This document shows, piece by piece, positions 24,496 to 35,632 of a stretch of 64,000 nt of DNA. The stretch covers positions 11,984,001 through 12,048,000 of the forward strand of contig OY987306.1 of the NCBI GenBank assembly GCA_963920635.1. Reading direction: 5' to 3'. The number at the start of each line of letters is the position of its first letter. Within the stretch, counting starts at the first letter, position 1. The translations under genes and the position numbers were made by a program. Under the pieces are notes generated by a model. The model was not told the DNA's origin and did not search any database. It saw nothing but the letters and a program-made list of their open reading frames with translations. Origin of the DNA: Pseudeuparius sepicola. Taxonomy: Eukaryota > Arthropoda > Insecta > Coleoptera > Anthribidae.

Positions 24496-25686
24496 AATTT
24501 TTATAATTCTAAATTTGTACAACATTCAACAATTGTTCAAAATGTGATCCATTCTGTTGCACACATAATTCACTTCGACGCCTGACGGATTGACCAGCAT
24601 CGATTAAATTGCCATTTCTCAATTCATCGCACGCATTTCTGATACGATCAATAAGTTGTTCCCTTGTTTCTACAGGAGTCGCATAGACTTGTTCTTTTAA
24701 AAATCCCCATACGAAGAAGTCCAGAGGTGTTATGTCCGCAGAACGTGGTGGCCAAGCGACCGGTGCCCCTCGTCCGATCCACCTATTTGGAAAGTTATTA
24801 TTTAACCAGTTCCTCACATTTCGGTGAAAATGTGCAGGACAGCCGTCAAGTTGGAACCAAGCCAACAATCTTAAGTTTAAAGGAATGTCTTCCCACATAT
24901 TATTATGCTCAGCTACTAAAAACTCCAAAAAATTGTCACCATTCACTCGCTGTGGCAAAAAAAGGGTCCAAACAGATGATGGTTGTACAGTCCAATCCAA
25001 ACATTGACACTAAATTCGACCTGAAAATTTCTTGGCCGGATTGCATGTGGGTTTTCTTGTGCCCAAATATGCTGATTATGACAGTTTACTACTACACGAC
25101 GAGTAAAACACGACTCGTCCGTCCATAAAATGTTATTTAAAAATTGTCTATTTCCTTCAATTGACTCCAAAAGAATCTCATTGTTGCGTCTGACTTGTTG
25201 GATATTGTTTTCATTTCCTCGTTCGACGATTCTAGTTCTCAGACCGCGAGTTCTGAATTGCCGGTGCATGTTAACAAACACCGAGGGACGCGGATGGCGC
25301 CTATTTGGAAATCGCCTCCGGTATTCTCTGGCTGCTTCCGCAGAGTTCCCATTTGCAACTCCATAGCAGAAATGGATGTCAGCCTGCTCTTCATTTGTAA
25401 ATTGGAACGGCATTTTAATTATTAACAAAGACAAACTGCGGCGCTGCTACGTTCATCTACTGGATGACAGATTATTGTATTATTAACTATCAATAAGATT
25501 TTCTTTTCCATGGCACACTTATCTTCACCAGTACGGCGATGCAGAAAGGACATTAGTATTTTGCCGATGGATTTTGTAGTCAAAGGAAATAAGACAATTT
25601 TTAAATAACATTTTATGGGCGGAAGAATCATGTTTTACTCGTCGTGGTATAATTTAGAATTCTACAAATTTAGAATTATAAAAATT
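24496..25686 (-). mobile_element. Mariner-like (IS630/Tc1/mariner) element, degenerate
   Basis: 24-bp perfect inverted termini: the sequence at 24496-24519 (starting AATTTTTATAATTCTAAATT) is the reverse complement of 25663-25686. The interior holds a minus-strand transposase pseudogene. The right end carries an extra, oppositely oriented piece of the same transposase (about 25586-25648, again encoding NNILW.EESCFTRRG on the plus strand). This is a rearranged copy rather than a simple element. Confidence 0.75.
24509..25434 (-). pseudogene. DUF4817/DDE-type mariner-like transposase, frameshifted and internally deleted
   Basis: The N-terminal frame (25434-24943) begins with the helix-turn-helix region common in insect mariner-like proteins (FTNEEQADIHFCYG, then RRFPNRRHPRPS). 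It runs into the first catalytic block ILWTDESCF after only about 95 residues, so roughly 80 residues of the usual linker and second DNA-binding part are missing. A run of seven T on the minus strand near 24958 shifts the frame. The second frame (25000-24509) carries FQLDGCPAHF and AWPPRSADITPLDFF. Between the second and third catalytic Asp (DGCP and SAD) I count 36 residues. Two lesions make it non-functional as read. Confidence 0.85.
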
Positions 25687-26335
25687 ATTAAGAAATAATA
25701 CAGATTTGATAAAAATGTTAAAATGATAATAAAGTAATGTACCTCAAACCAAGTGCCAGTTTATTTTTGAAATTGTTTCCATAAAATTAAAAATAAAATA
25801 GCTGAATCCGATAAGTGTTCCATAATTAATTTCTGTTATTTGCGATATTTATCAATAATATTAGAAAACACATTTTTAGGCAAAAAAGGCTGAGATGGAA
25901 ACGAAATAATTTATTTACTACACAACCGTGGCAGATACAAAAAAATGTCAAGATACACTTTTTGTAGAGAATTGAAAGAACTTTACGAAAAAAAAATTTA
26001 CGTTGATGTGAAACAGGTCCGTACTAATTACTTTTTAAATTTAGTGATAGTGAAAACCCATAACTCCACCACTGGTTATTTCAGGACCTTCATATTATCA
26101 CTAAATATCGTAGTCAAAAAGGTGGTACTACACATCAAATTTGGTTTAAATATCTCCACTGGTTCGGACAGTGTAAAAAATACTTCATATTTTTTCCAAC
26201 ACTTCAACGCCCTGTATCTCGGAAACTAAGCTTTCCCCGATATATGTTGATATAAAATTTTCATTTTAGATTATCTTTTTCTATCTAATGTTAAAGTCCT
26301 ACCACATAAAAGTGAACCACCCTGTATTATGTCCT
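25687..26335. other. Unassigned intron 1 DNA with repeat remnants
   Basis: A 94-codon plus-strand frame (25945-26229) has no recognisable similarity. The segment 26200-26330 contains CGCCCTGTATCTCGGAAACT and CACCCTGTA, motifs seen at the ends of palindromic elements elsewhere in the window, so it is probably transposon debris. Confidence 0.4.
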
Positions 26336-26379
26336 GATAAGTACGAAAGCGTAGAAGTGCCACCCGAATTTGTGGTTGA

Positions 26380-26580
26380 GAATTCCGACTTATATGTCAG
26401 AATTCCGAGTTATAAGTCAGAATTCTGACTTATAACTCAGAATTCTGACTTTTATCTCAGGATTCTGACTTATAACTCAGATTTCTTACTTTTATCTCAG
26501 AATTCTGACTTATAACTCGGAATTCTGACTTATAACTCAGAATTCTGACTTATAACTCGGAATTCTGAGATAAAAGTGAT
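26380..26580. repeat. Tandem array, about ten 20-bp units
   Basis: Units such as GAATTCTGACTTATAACTCA, with variants in which TATAACTC becomes TTTATCTC. Each unit begins with the palindrome GAATTC or a one-base variant. This is the left-arm array of the Foldback-like element; an inverted, shorter array lies at about 28150-28272. Confidence 0.92.
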
Positions 26581-27204
26581 AAAAGTGAAAATTTCCGATT
26601 TTCTGGGAAGTCCATCTGGTAGTAGGTATCGAATACTTACAAAATGTCGATATTGGGTCGATATTGAAAAAAAAAATCGAAAAATGGAAATTTCCGATTT
26701 GCAGGGAAAAGTTTCCGAAAGTATGGACTAATTTTAGAAAGTCGATATTGGGTCGTCATCGAAAGAAATCGAAAAATAGAAATTTCCTATTGTTAGGGAA
26801 ATATATTCGGTAGAGTAGAATAGAGCTTTATTAACCGAAATACAGACAGTCAGTCCACATGGCAAGTCACACAAAAAATATATTGAAAGGGTTTTGTAAC
26901 ACTATTAGTATACACAAAAACTGTTTTGAAATACATCACAAGAATAAAAATTAAGGTAAAAAATCATTAACACTATGAAAACAATTTTGTATTAGGTATT
27001 CGCGAACACTACTTTTGAACTTTGCAAAAGTCGATATTGGGCCAATATCGAAAAAAATTCGAAAAGTGTCAATTTCGGATCTTCGGGGAAATCTTTCTGA
27101 CAGTATCGAATAATTGTAAAGAGTCGATAATAATGGGTTGATAAGGAAAATCTTTCCGGTAGTATCGAATACTCACAAAAAGTCGATATTGGGTCAATAA
27201 TTAT

Positions 27205-27798
27205 TGGATCTTTCTCAACAAGTCACTGTCTAAGTAAGAAGGTACACATTTTCGGTGCGTTTCCTGTTGTGGCATACCAGCCACCTTAACTGATATGGAC
27301 TTACTGACTGGCAGGCTTCTGTATTTTTTACACTTAGTTTGTTTATAGTGCGGTTTTGATAGGTAAACTCGATTTTTGACCCGTATAAAGTTCCAAAAAT
27401 TCAGTACTATGAGATGGAACAGATAAGAACACTCTGTATATTTTGTATTGGACTTTGCACACCAATACCTTGAGTGGTCCTATTGCCCATTCCACTGTTT
27501 TGAGGGGATTCCATGGCACACTTGACTTGGCAGATGTCGTTAAAATTCTTATTTTTCACAACTTTGACACCCTGCAGAATGTATATTTTTTAATCAAATT
27601 TGGTATATTGGGGTTTTGGGGTGTTCTGATTAACGCTGTGGTTTTCGTGAAAATCGGGGATATAAAAAAATCAGAGCCGGCCCTGGATTTGCATTTTGAA
27701 AATGGTAGAAGGCCTTTCAAACAAACAAATTCAGGCGATTATCTCCAAAAATGAAGATTTTTACGGATTTGAACAGTTTTAAAGGTGAACACCCTGTA
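27205..27798 (+). repeat. Repeat family A, third copy, inside the Foldback-like element
   Basis: Aligns with 4420-5086: GGACTTACTGACTGGCAGG, AAGTTCCAAAAATTCAGTA, TTTGCACACCAATACCTTGA and the end AACACCCTGTA. It shares the plus-strand frame starting LHTNTLSGP with the copy at about 4684, though this frame is interrupted by length differences later on. Non-coding use is more likely. Confidence 0.75.
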
Positions 27799-28316
27799 GA
27801 TCGACCTATATCAACTTATTAAAATCATTCGATACTGCTGGAAAAATCAGAAAATTTCCATTTTTTCGATATCGAACTAATATCGACTTTTTATAAGCAT
27901 TCGATACTACCGAATATATTTCCCTAACAATCGGAAATTTCCAATTTTCGATTTCTTTCGATGTCGACCAAATATCGATGTTTTAAAATTAGTTGATACT
28001 TTCTGAAACATTTCCCTGCAAATCGGAAATTTAAATTTTTCGATTTTTTATTCAATATCGACCCAATATCGACTTTTTGTAAGTATTCGATACCTACTAC
28101 CGGAAAGATTTCCCTGAAAATCGGAAATTTCCATTTTTCTAACATATATCTCAGAATTCTGAGTTATAAGTCGGAATTCTGAGATAAAAGTCGGAATTCC
28201 GAGTCAGAATTCCGAGTTATAAGTCAGAATTCTGAGATAAAAGTCAGAATTCTGACATATAAGTCGGAATTCTCAAACACAAATTCGGGTGGCACTTCTA
28301 CGCTTTCGTAGATAAG

Positions 28317-29059
28317 TATATTCGTCATTAAAAAATGTTTTAACAAAAGTTTTTAGGCATATTTTTTGCTGCAAATTGACGACATTCAATTTTTTTGGCA
28401 TTAAACAATTTCGTTGCTATGACAATCAACTTTGTATTTTTTGTAAATGGCATGGTATGATTTTCTCTGCATTTTGGCAAGACCGTTTCCAAACATACCG
28501 AACTCTAGAAGAAGAAATCTATGTGTGGGTATCCGTTCAAAGCTCTCGTTCTACTCTCCCCATGACCGAAATAAGAAATAAGCTTCTGGCAACACGAGCA
28601 AATTATTGTCGCCATAAAAGCTTACAAGTCGTTCAAGAACCTACTTAGAACCTTCACAGATTCACAGGTGCCGTCGGTGCCGATTATTGGTACATCGTCA
28701 ATAGTCATTCGTCGTGGTCTCAATATCCAATTCCCGGATGATTTTATCAAGGAACTCCGAAAAACACATACAAACGCGGAATCATTATGATTATGTAATA
28801 TAAGGCCGATCACAATATTCCTCATTAACAACCCCGTTTCACTCTTTGAAGTTAAAAGAATCCCTCCTCCAGCTACCCCAAATCGAGCCCACTGCTTAAT
28901 TTCTTTATAGGCACTTTCTTCTATAACTTCAAGGCCAAATATATGTTTCGAACGAGTGGACGAAGATTGACTATTTCTCAAATGAAGATACTTATTTTGT
29001 GCTTGAAATTGATTGTTCTAACAGCAATTCCTATTTTGAGTTGTGTAAGTGTAGATAAG
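28317..29059. other. Unassigned segment with two opposed frames
   Basis: A plus-strand frame (28376-28648; includes LPMTEIRNKLLATRANYC) and a minus-strand frame of 119 codons (28981-28622; includes HIFGLEVIEESAYKEIKQWA) occur. The minus frame has a less random composition than most here, but I cannot place it in a family and no splice signals frame it clearly. It could be a fragment of a DNA-transposon protein. It lies next to repeat R3 copy 3. Confidence 0.3.
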
Positions 29060-29700
29060 TATAGTATTGCTAAAGTCACTTGAAACAGCATAAAAAAACT
29101 CTAATTATTGGCGTCACAAAAAGAATATAGGACATACGCGTCACGCAGTTTTTTCAAAAAATATACCTATTCGACAAGCAACATAATACCAAAGTCTAGA
29201 GAATACTGGACGCTGATAATACTTCACTTTTAAGTTTTTTTAAGGTTGTCATCAAACACATCGTAAAGGTTAATGCTCCATATAATATTGTCAAAAGGTC
29301 TCTAAAAAGCCATATCGATTATAACTATTTACGCAAGTATATCCTAAGATCTGTGAAATTATGGCACGCCTATACACCGCATTTCGCTGCACATGTGGCC
29401 AGCCGTAGAACAGTATTGGTATTGGTGATATGATATTAGGCGAGCATGCAGTCACTTGTTTTTAGTACAATATCTATCTTCTCTGTCTCCTTCATCTCTT
29501 GTTAATACTAATAGCAGGTTCGGTTTAATATGGTTAAAAAAGTGTTTTGTCTCGTATTTTATTGCCGGGGCGCCCGTTCTCGAGCCACCCTGGTAAAAGT
29601 ATAAACGAACTCACTATTTAGCAGCATTTACCACACCCTGCAACTAGTATAAAAATACCAGACTTATCAGCAGAAATCACCCGTATAAAATTCACCTAGC
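29060..29700 (+). repeat. Dispersed repeat family R3, copy 3 (inverted relative to copies 1 and 2)
   Basis: Reverse-complement matches to copies 1 and 2: TTTTGTCTCGTATTTTATTG, ATACCAGACTTATCAGCAG and AATATTGTCAAAAGGTCTCT. The frame fragment KRSLKSHIDYNYLRKYILRS is readable here and is close to that in copy 1. That is the only hint that the family once encoded a protein. Confidence 0.65.
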
Positions 29701-32700
29701 GAGCGTAGCGATTTGATTGATCGGCGTTTCGGAGCAGGTGTCTACGTGGGCCAGTTAGGCCAGTCTAACCAGTGCCGTGCACGGAAATAAGGATTGCCCT
29801 TTATTTTACGGATTTTGGTTTTGTGTATAGATTTTTTTGTGGTGTTGTTTTGTGTGAAACAAAATTATTGGTTTGCTTTGGTTTGAATTATTTCAGAGTT
29901 TATTTTATTCTTTTTTAGAGTTTTTAAATAAATTTTTTATAATAATACTCGGTCTTGTTTTACAAAGCAAACGCCGCCCAAGCGTTTTTATGCTGTTCCA
30001 AGTGACTTCATTTATATACCATACTTCCTGCTTCTCGATATTAAAGGACATCTGAAACTAACGTGTAACTTTCACTACCTATACCTATAAGATAATGATA
30101 TAATATATTACCTTTCTAGGGGTCACAAAAATTGTATATTTTTTTATGAATAATGTAAATGAATTCAATTATATATGCATAAGTACAGCATAAAATAACA
30201 AATACACTGGCAATTTTTGAAATTTCCAAGTTGGGCGCACGTTTAAATGTAGTACCTACTTAATGTTATTTATTTTTAATAGTGATAGTACCTACCAGTT
30301 TACAAACTTTATGTCTAGGTATGTAAAAGGAACAATAATTATTATCCAATTTAAGGTGGAGTCCACTTGCCACTTGCCACATTTGTTTTAATCAGTCAAG
30401 TATCGATGGATGACGGGAGAGCAATAATTTTAGCCAGGCAAGGAACAAAATTTTACAGTGTGCCCACCGCCCACATATAGGCCAAGGTGTAATAGACAAA
30501 AAAATTGTCTTTGTTCGTATGTGTCAAATATTGACATTGATTGACATTAAATTAACGAAACTTTGAACGTCAACCCAAAAAATAACTTAATAACGTTGTT
30601 TTCTGAGCTTTCGGAGAATAAATCTTCCTCCAAAGACAATGGCACGTCAAAGTGACATGTGATTTAACATAATATGTCATTTCACTTTGACGTGGGCAAT
30701 TTTCGAATATTTCCGGAATAACTACAAAAATTCTTCAAATGATCAGAGATTTACCAGAAAACGAAAATGATCATGCAGACGAGGTATCTTGAACTATACC
30801 TACATTAGATCTAGCTTTCGTATATTTCGGACCCAATTCTATTTGGCGTAGTTGATAGATGATTTAGAAAAGGGTACCTACTTATTCACTGTGAACATTC
30901 TGCCCAAGGAAGTTGCGGGTGAAGGTGGAATTTAAATAGTGGCATCTATTATTAAACAATATCCCTCATTAAAATATAAATTAACATTATAATTAATTAG
31001 GATAGAACATTATATTACCTACGACGTAACCTACTTAAAAATAACTTTCTCTGTTTTAAGATAGAAGGCGATACAGTCAGTCTATTGCATTGCACTATTT
31101 AGTACAAGGTCAGGAATACCTCTTAAAGCTTTTAATGTTTGGTATTGGTATTACGTAGATTATATTGTCATCGCTAATATGGTATTTTTTATTTCTTATT
31201 ATTAGAGATTGTATTTCAAATCTATTTTTGTACCTGCCATATTATTGCAATATTTGGATCGGCATCCTTAAACTCAATTAGTGCATATACTTATGTCAAT
31301 TATATGTATAATATAATAAAGTCATTTACTTGAATTGATTTCAAAACTTCCTAATTGCAATTCGATAAGTTTAAGGCCGAATAAAAAATTCCATGCTAAT
31401 GACCTATTATAGTTCTCCACACAGTGGAATATATACCCCCGCGGCGCATAAGGGAAGGAGGTTAATATACAGGTATGTGGGAAGAAGGCACAAAAACCGA
31501 AGCGTCTCCCAAGGTCGCCTTTTGATAATTTCGGTGTAGGGCAAAACCGGCTGTGGCGATATCGTATGGCGAATGCCGTGTTGGGAAGGTCGCTCTGTCG
31601 AGAAGTCGGTCTAGCGACAATTCGGCGTGCTGGGATTTCAGAGTGACGGTACGCAGCTTCGTGAAGCTTACCGCAACGCAGATACTTCCCGAAGCCTAAA
31701 TGCCAGGATCTCCCTTTATATTTTTTATTTATTGTCGACTGTCCTATTCCCGTATAAAGAGCAACGCTTCGATTTTTGTTGTTCATAAGGGTAATTAAAT
31801 AGCATAGCAACCACGCAAATGTTCAATTTTTTATGTAGCTGCTTTTGATATACCCATCTGGCATTTTCTAATCTGTTTGTCGCTTGCAATTATTTGTCGG
31901 ATTGAAGGAAAAAAGGCTGTAAATAAGGGCCAGCACACAGAAGCAACAGTGTGGCTATTAATAATTTATTTTCAGGTTGAAAGTTTGGCAACATTCGTAT
32001 TTTTTTAATCGAATTCTTTCAGAAGTCATTCTCTTAGTTGGAGGTCTATCATACTTGTCTTGTTATTTTTTTATTCCGAAATTAGGTATTGCCGCAAATT
32101 AGCAAAATGTTATCAGGAATCAATTCGCATGTAGATTACTGACTACCGCACATGCCTTCACGCACTTAAATTTATATTTGTAACTATATAATTCACAAAT
32201 GGTTTTATTACATTAGGTAAGTATTCTTGGAACAATGAACTGCTCGAGACATCCGCAAAAATACCTAAATGAAACTCGTGGGGAATTTACGGCTTTTGAT
32301 TATAAAAGGAACCGCAAACACATTCAATGTGGAACGTTCCAATGTAATGGAATTCAAAACAGCAATGAGTTAAATTGTTTACTGTTTAAAAAGTTTGTAT
32401 ATACAAGATAGAATATCGAGTAAAATTCAATTATTGCTGGACTTGTATCGCCTTATTACGAGTACATACTAGTATAGTACGTTCTTCTATAAGGGGAACT
32501 AGGTACATACTCGTACGAAACCTAATTTAAAGTGAACAATTAAAAATACATTTTTCTAATACTTAAGTATCCCCTATATCCATTAAGACTCCCTTCACCA
32601 AATTTTCATGTACCTAGTACCTACACATTTAGGCAAGATCATCCAGACCCCACTCATAAAAAAATATGTTCCTTTATTCAGAATGTCCCAAAGCCCAAAG

Positions 32701-33960
32701 CCCAAAAGGGCAAAATTACTCTCCAAACAACTAGTTAGAAAAATTATAGGCTGTAATCTGTAATTAAAGGGGGCAGTTAAAAAATTAATCAAACTGTTTT
32801 ATTTGAACTTTTTTTTTCATAATTAAGTGATAAGTCACTTTTGTCAAATCCTGTATCAGAAGCGTAAAGCGAATACAAGGCGTTTCAGAAAAAGGTATAA
32901 ATAATTCTACGACAGGTGGTAATAAGACAGAACGTCAAGAAATAATCCATTTTTTTCCGTAGACGATCGCCTTTGGTTTTTGAGATACAGGGCGTTAAAA
33001 TCAACGATTTATTTAGAAAAAATAATTTGTGTATTGTGTATTCGTTAAAATGGTGGCTGTTTTGAATATTGTTAATAACAGTTCGTTATTTGTGTTGCTT
33101 ACTTTTCTTAGTGTTACTATCATTTATTACCCAAGATATTGATTTCTTAATTTGCCGAGAAGTAAAGTATAATGACATATTTCCCGAAATCCTAACCTTG
33201 AAAGAGTTAAGGCTTCAAATAAACTAACGCCCTGTAAAGTACCTAAAAACTGAAATCTTCCAGCCCTCAGAAACTTATATATGTAACCGAATTTCAATGC
33301 GATATACGATATATTGTCTACTTTGAGAGATATCTATACGACCAACACTGTATGTCGATTGGACATTGTCGAAAACCAGACAATGTTGGGCCTATATGAA
33401 AAAGTCAGATTATTTTTTGACAACTATTTTTGTATAATATACCTACACTAAATATAAACATCATAGGAACAACTCAGGTTTTATTCAAGTCGTGATGAGA
33501 TTTTACAATAATTTTACTGCGGCAGTGACCCCCGCTGTATCATTTTATGAAAGGATTGAATCCAAAAATTTTAGATAAATCACCCACCTTAAAATGGGAG
33601 TAAAGCAGTGGCGTCACGAGCATGCACATTGTCGAAGGCGAAGGTAAATTTAAAATATGTAGGTATCTATAGTTCAATTTTTTTTTCAAAAACTATCCTC
33701 TATAAAAGGTGCCATTAAGGTAGTTAAGTGTATTGGTACGAAGAAAATGCTTTCTTTAGAGCAGATAATTTTCATTGTTCGATGTTACGGACTGGTATGA
33801 TTCTGGCACATTTGGATTATCTGCATAAAATTTATTACATAATTTTTATTATATCGACAGTAGCTCTCTGTATTTCTAAAAAGAAAATTTTATTTTGTGG
33901 TCTGCTGTAATAACCAACAAAAACAAATGGTTGTTTTAAACAAATCTTACATTTTTTAAT
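29701..33960. other. Unassigned intron 1 DNA
   Basis: Mostly AT-rich without recognisable elements. Bases 29690-29800 are GC-richer (GTGGGCCAGTTAGGCCAG). Motifs such as GAGATACAGGGCGTTAAAATC at about 32980 mark old transposon debris. The CpG-rich segment at 31322-31810 is listed separately. Confidence 0.4.
31322..31810 (-). other. CpG-rich island with a 162-codon minus-strand frame of unknown nature
   Basis: Bases about 31430-31720 are clearly GC- and CpG-rich compared with the flanks. The minus strand is open for 162 codons (31810-31322), including the stretch GRSWHLGFGKYLRCGK. I recognise no domain, signal peptide or splice-site pair, and the peptide has an unusual Arg/Cys-rich composition. 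It could be a host regulatory segment or non-coding RNA gene, a recent foreign insertion, or chance. I give no function. Confidence 0.35.
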
Positions 33961-34645
33961 AGTCCAATAAAATATGTCAGTTTTGCAAAAAAAAATCCAA
34001 ACAGGATGATTTTTTCAGGGTTGCTTGGGGCTGCCTCCTGAGTGTCAAACCAAAAGACTTAGATCACACTCGAACTCCTGGCACGAATTGCGCTATAGGG
34101 TGGTCTCCTAAAAATTTTTTAGAGGAAAATGACCCTAATGAAAGTTGTAGGGGATCAAAGTATGAATAACTTTTTTTCATAAAAATGTTGGTATCTCTGA
34201 TACTAGTTACAGCGCATTACTATGAGAAAAATTCCGGACTCTGCAAGGGGTGGTCTTGTAAACATTTTTTTACAAAAACAAATGACCTTAATAAAAGTTT
34301 TATTATAAATTTGTATAAATTTGTTTTATTATAAATTTCTAATAGTTACCTAAAATAATTAAAATAATAGAATGCCCTGTAAATCATTAAGTATTAGTGA
34401 CTCAAAAAAAAAATTAGAAGGAAAAGTTGACCAGAAGTTCATCCTCTAAAACTTTTATTAACGTTATTTTTTTGCAAAAAAATGTTTACAAGACCACCCC
34501 TGCAGCAGGCGGAATTTTTGTCATATAAGTACCTAATGCGCTGTAACTTGTTATAGAGACAAAAAAATTATGAGGAAAAGTTGTTCATACTTATTGATCC
34601 CGTACAACTTTTATTAGGGTCATTTTGCTCTAAAATTTTTGCTGT
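33961..34645. repeat. Palindromic repeat family B, intact copy
   Basis: Arms 34100-34330 and 34395-34645 are inverted copies: AAAATGACCCTAATGAAAG against CTTTTATTAGGGTCATTTT, and ACAGCGCATTA against TAATGCGCTGT. The region 33961-34100 (GTCCAATAAAATATGTCAG) is shared with 46668 onward. The centre contains CATTAAGTATTAG at 34385-34397. There TTAA (34387-34390) is uninterrupted; in the second copy this exact site holds the 2.96-kb TTAA element. Confidence 0.8.
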
Positions 34646-34924
34646 TCAATTTTTATTTTTTGACAAGCAAAACTTTTTGCGGAGTTGAGTTACTTTTTTT
34701 GAAAAAAATGAGAAATAAAAATAAAATCCGCTCGATCTCACCGAAAAGGTAAAAAATAAATAAAAATCAGTATTAACTAGTACTTACGTACCTATATTTC
34801 TTTTAAGAATAAATTATTACCTATTATAGGTACCTACAAAATAACGGTATTCCGTAGACTTTGGTCAGATGATATACGCAAACTCCTGGATCTTAAGTAG
34901 AATGTTGCTCATTGACAAACTATT

Positions 34925-35188
34925 TTGTCGAATCCGATAAATATAGTTACAATGCAAATGCCCTCCCAAATACCTGAGACGAAAAAGATGGTAGTTATTA
35001 ATTATCTTGTCGAATCTCCCGTGCCAAAAAAGACAAATGGAACTTGCATATCTCCGGACGCTGCTTGCATTTTGCGTTGTCTCGAGTGCTACAACTGCTA
35101 CATCTGTTATTCAAATATTTGTTTTGAGACTGGCGCACCGTCATCTTTTTACACTAGCAATTTGGATGGAATAATAAACACGTTATAA
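34925..35188 (+). other. Possible small cysteine-rich frame, uncertain
   Basis: An 87-codon plus-strand frame whose middle reads CISPDAACILRCLECYNCYI and continues with two more cysteines (spacing C-x6-C-x3-C-x2-C-x2-C-x2-C-x4-C). AATAAA-like signals occur at about 35170-35190. There is no signal peptide and no clear splice acceptor upstream, and I do not recognise the family. It is opposite in strand to Duox and lies within its intron. It could be a 3' exon of a nested gene or chance. Confidence 0.25.
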
Positions 35189-35443
35189 ATAAATAATACA
35201 TACCACCCCATTTTAAAATTAATAAAATTATGAATCTCGCCGGTTCCCATAATTTTATTGAAGGGAGAAGTCGGGAACATAAATTATACAAAGCCTTTGA
35301 ATAAAGGGTTGTTATTTAAAGCACAATGCCCTTTAGTAAATCTCTCGGTATTTCCACTCCACTTTTTACGATAGGCAGGGCATTATTATATGGCGCATAG
35401 AAATAATGGTTATCAAATTATTTTCGCAAACGAACGTTGTATA

Positions 35444-35632
35444 GACTGGGAGATAGTGACAGATTTTTGGACGTGATTTTACTCAGTATGCCTTTCAAAG
35501 GGCATTATGTTGCGTATATTCTCATCTCAAAATAATAAGGTATGAATCAGAGGGTCATCCTGGGGTCTTATCATATGATAAACTGAGTTTTCAAACTGCT
35601 GAAGAAAAGATGGCATAACGTTTGCGCATATT
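35444..35632. mobile_element. Palindromic element family G, copy 3 (deleted)
   Basis: Begins GACTGGGAGATAGTGACAG after TA and follows the left arm of copy 1 to about 35595. It then jumps to AACTGCTGAAGAAAAGATGG and stops after GTTTGCGCAT. The central part of the left arm and the whole right arm are missing. Confidence 0.8.

Larger units (their letters stand above)
26342..28310. mobile_element. Foldback-like element with tandem 20-bp repeats in its inverted arms
   Basis: Ends TACGAAAGCGTAGAAGTGCC and GGCACTTCTACGCTTTCGTA are perfect inverted repeats, flanked by a 6-bp duplication GATAAG (26336-26341 and 28311-28316). Inside each end lies an array of roughly 20-bp units built on GAATTCTGACTTATAACTCA (left 26380-26580, about ten units; right about 28150-28272, about six). 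Next come inverted blocks around TCGATATTGGGTCGATA and AATTTCCGATTT. The centre holds a copy of repeat family A and a segment (about 26820-27000) resembling a reversed LINE 3' region (AGCTTTATTAACCGAAAT). The architecture is like Drosophila FB elements. No protein is encoded. Confidence 0.85.

Noticed and set aside
25945..26229. 94-codon plus-strand frame
   Set aside because: No domain, AT-biased composition, ends in repeat debris.
26380..26580. CRISPR-like array
   Set aside because: 20-bp units follow each other without spacers, are mirrored in the opposite arm and belong to a transposon in a eukaryotic genome.
29690..29810. tRNA-like or SINE-head sequence in the GC-rich block
   Set aside because: No convincing A and B box pair or cloverleaf could be drawn.
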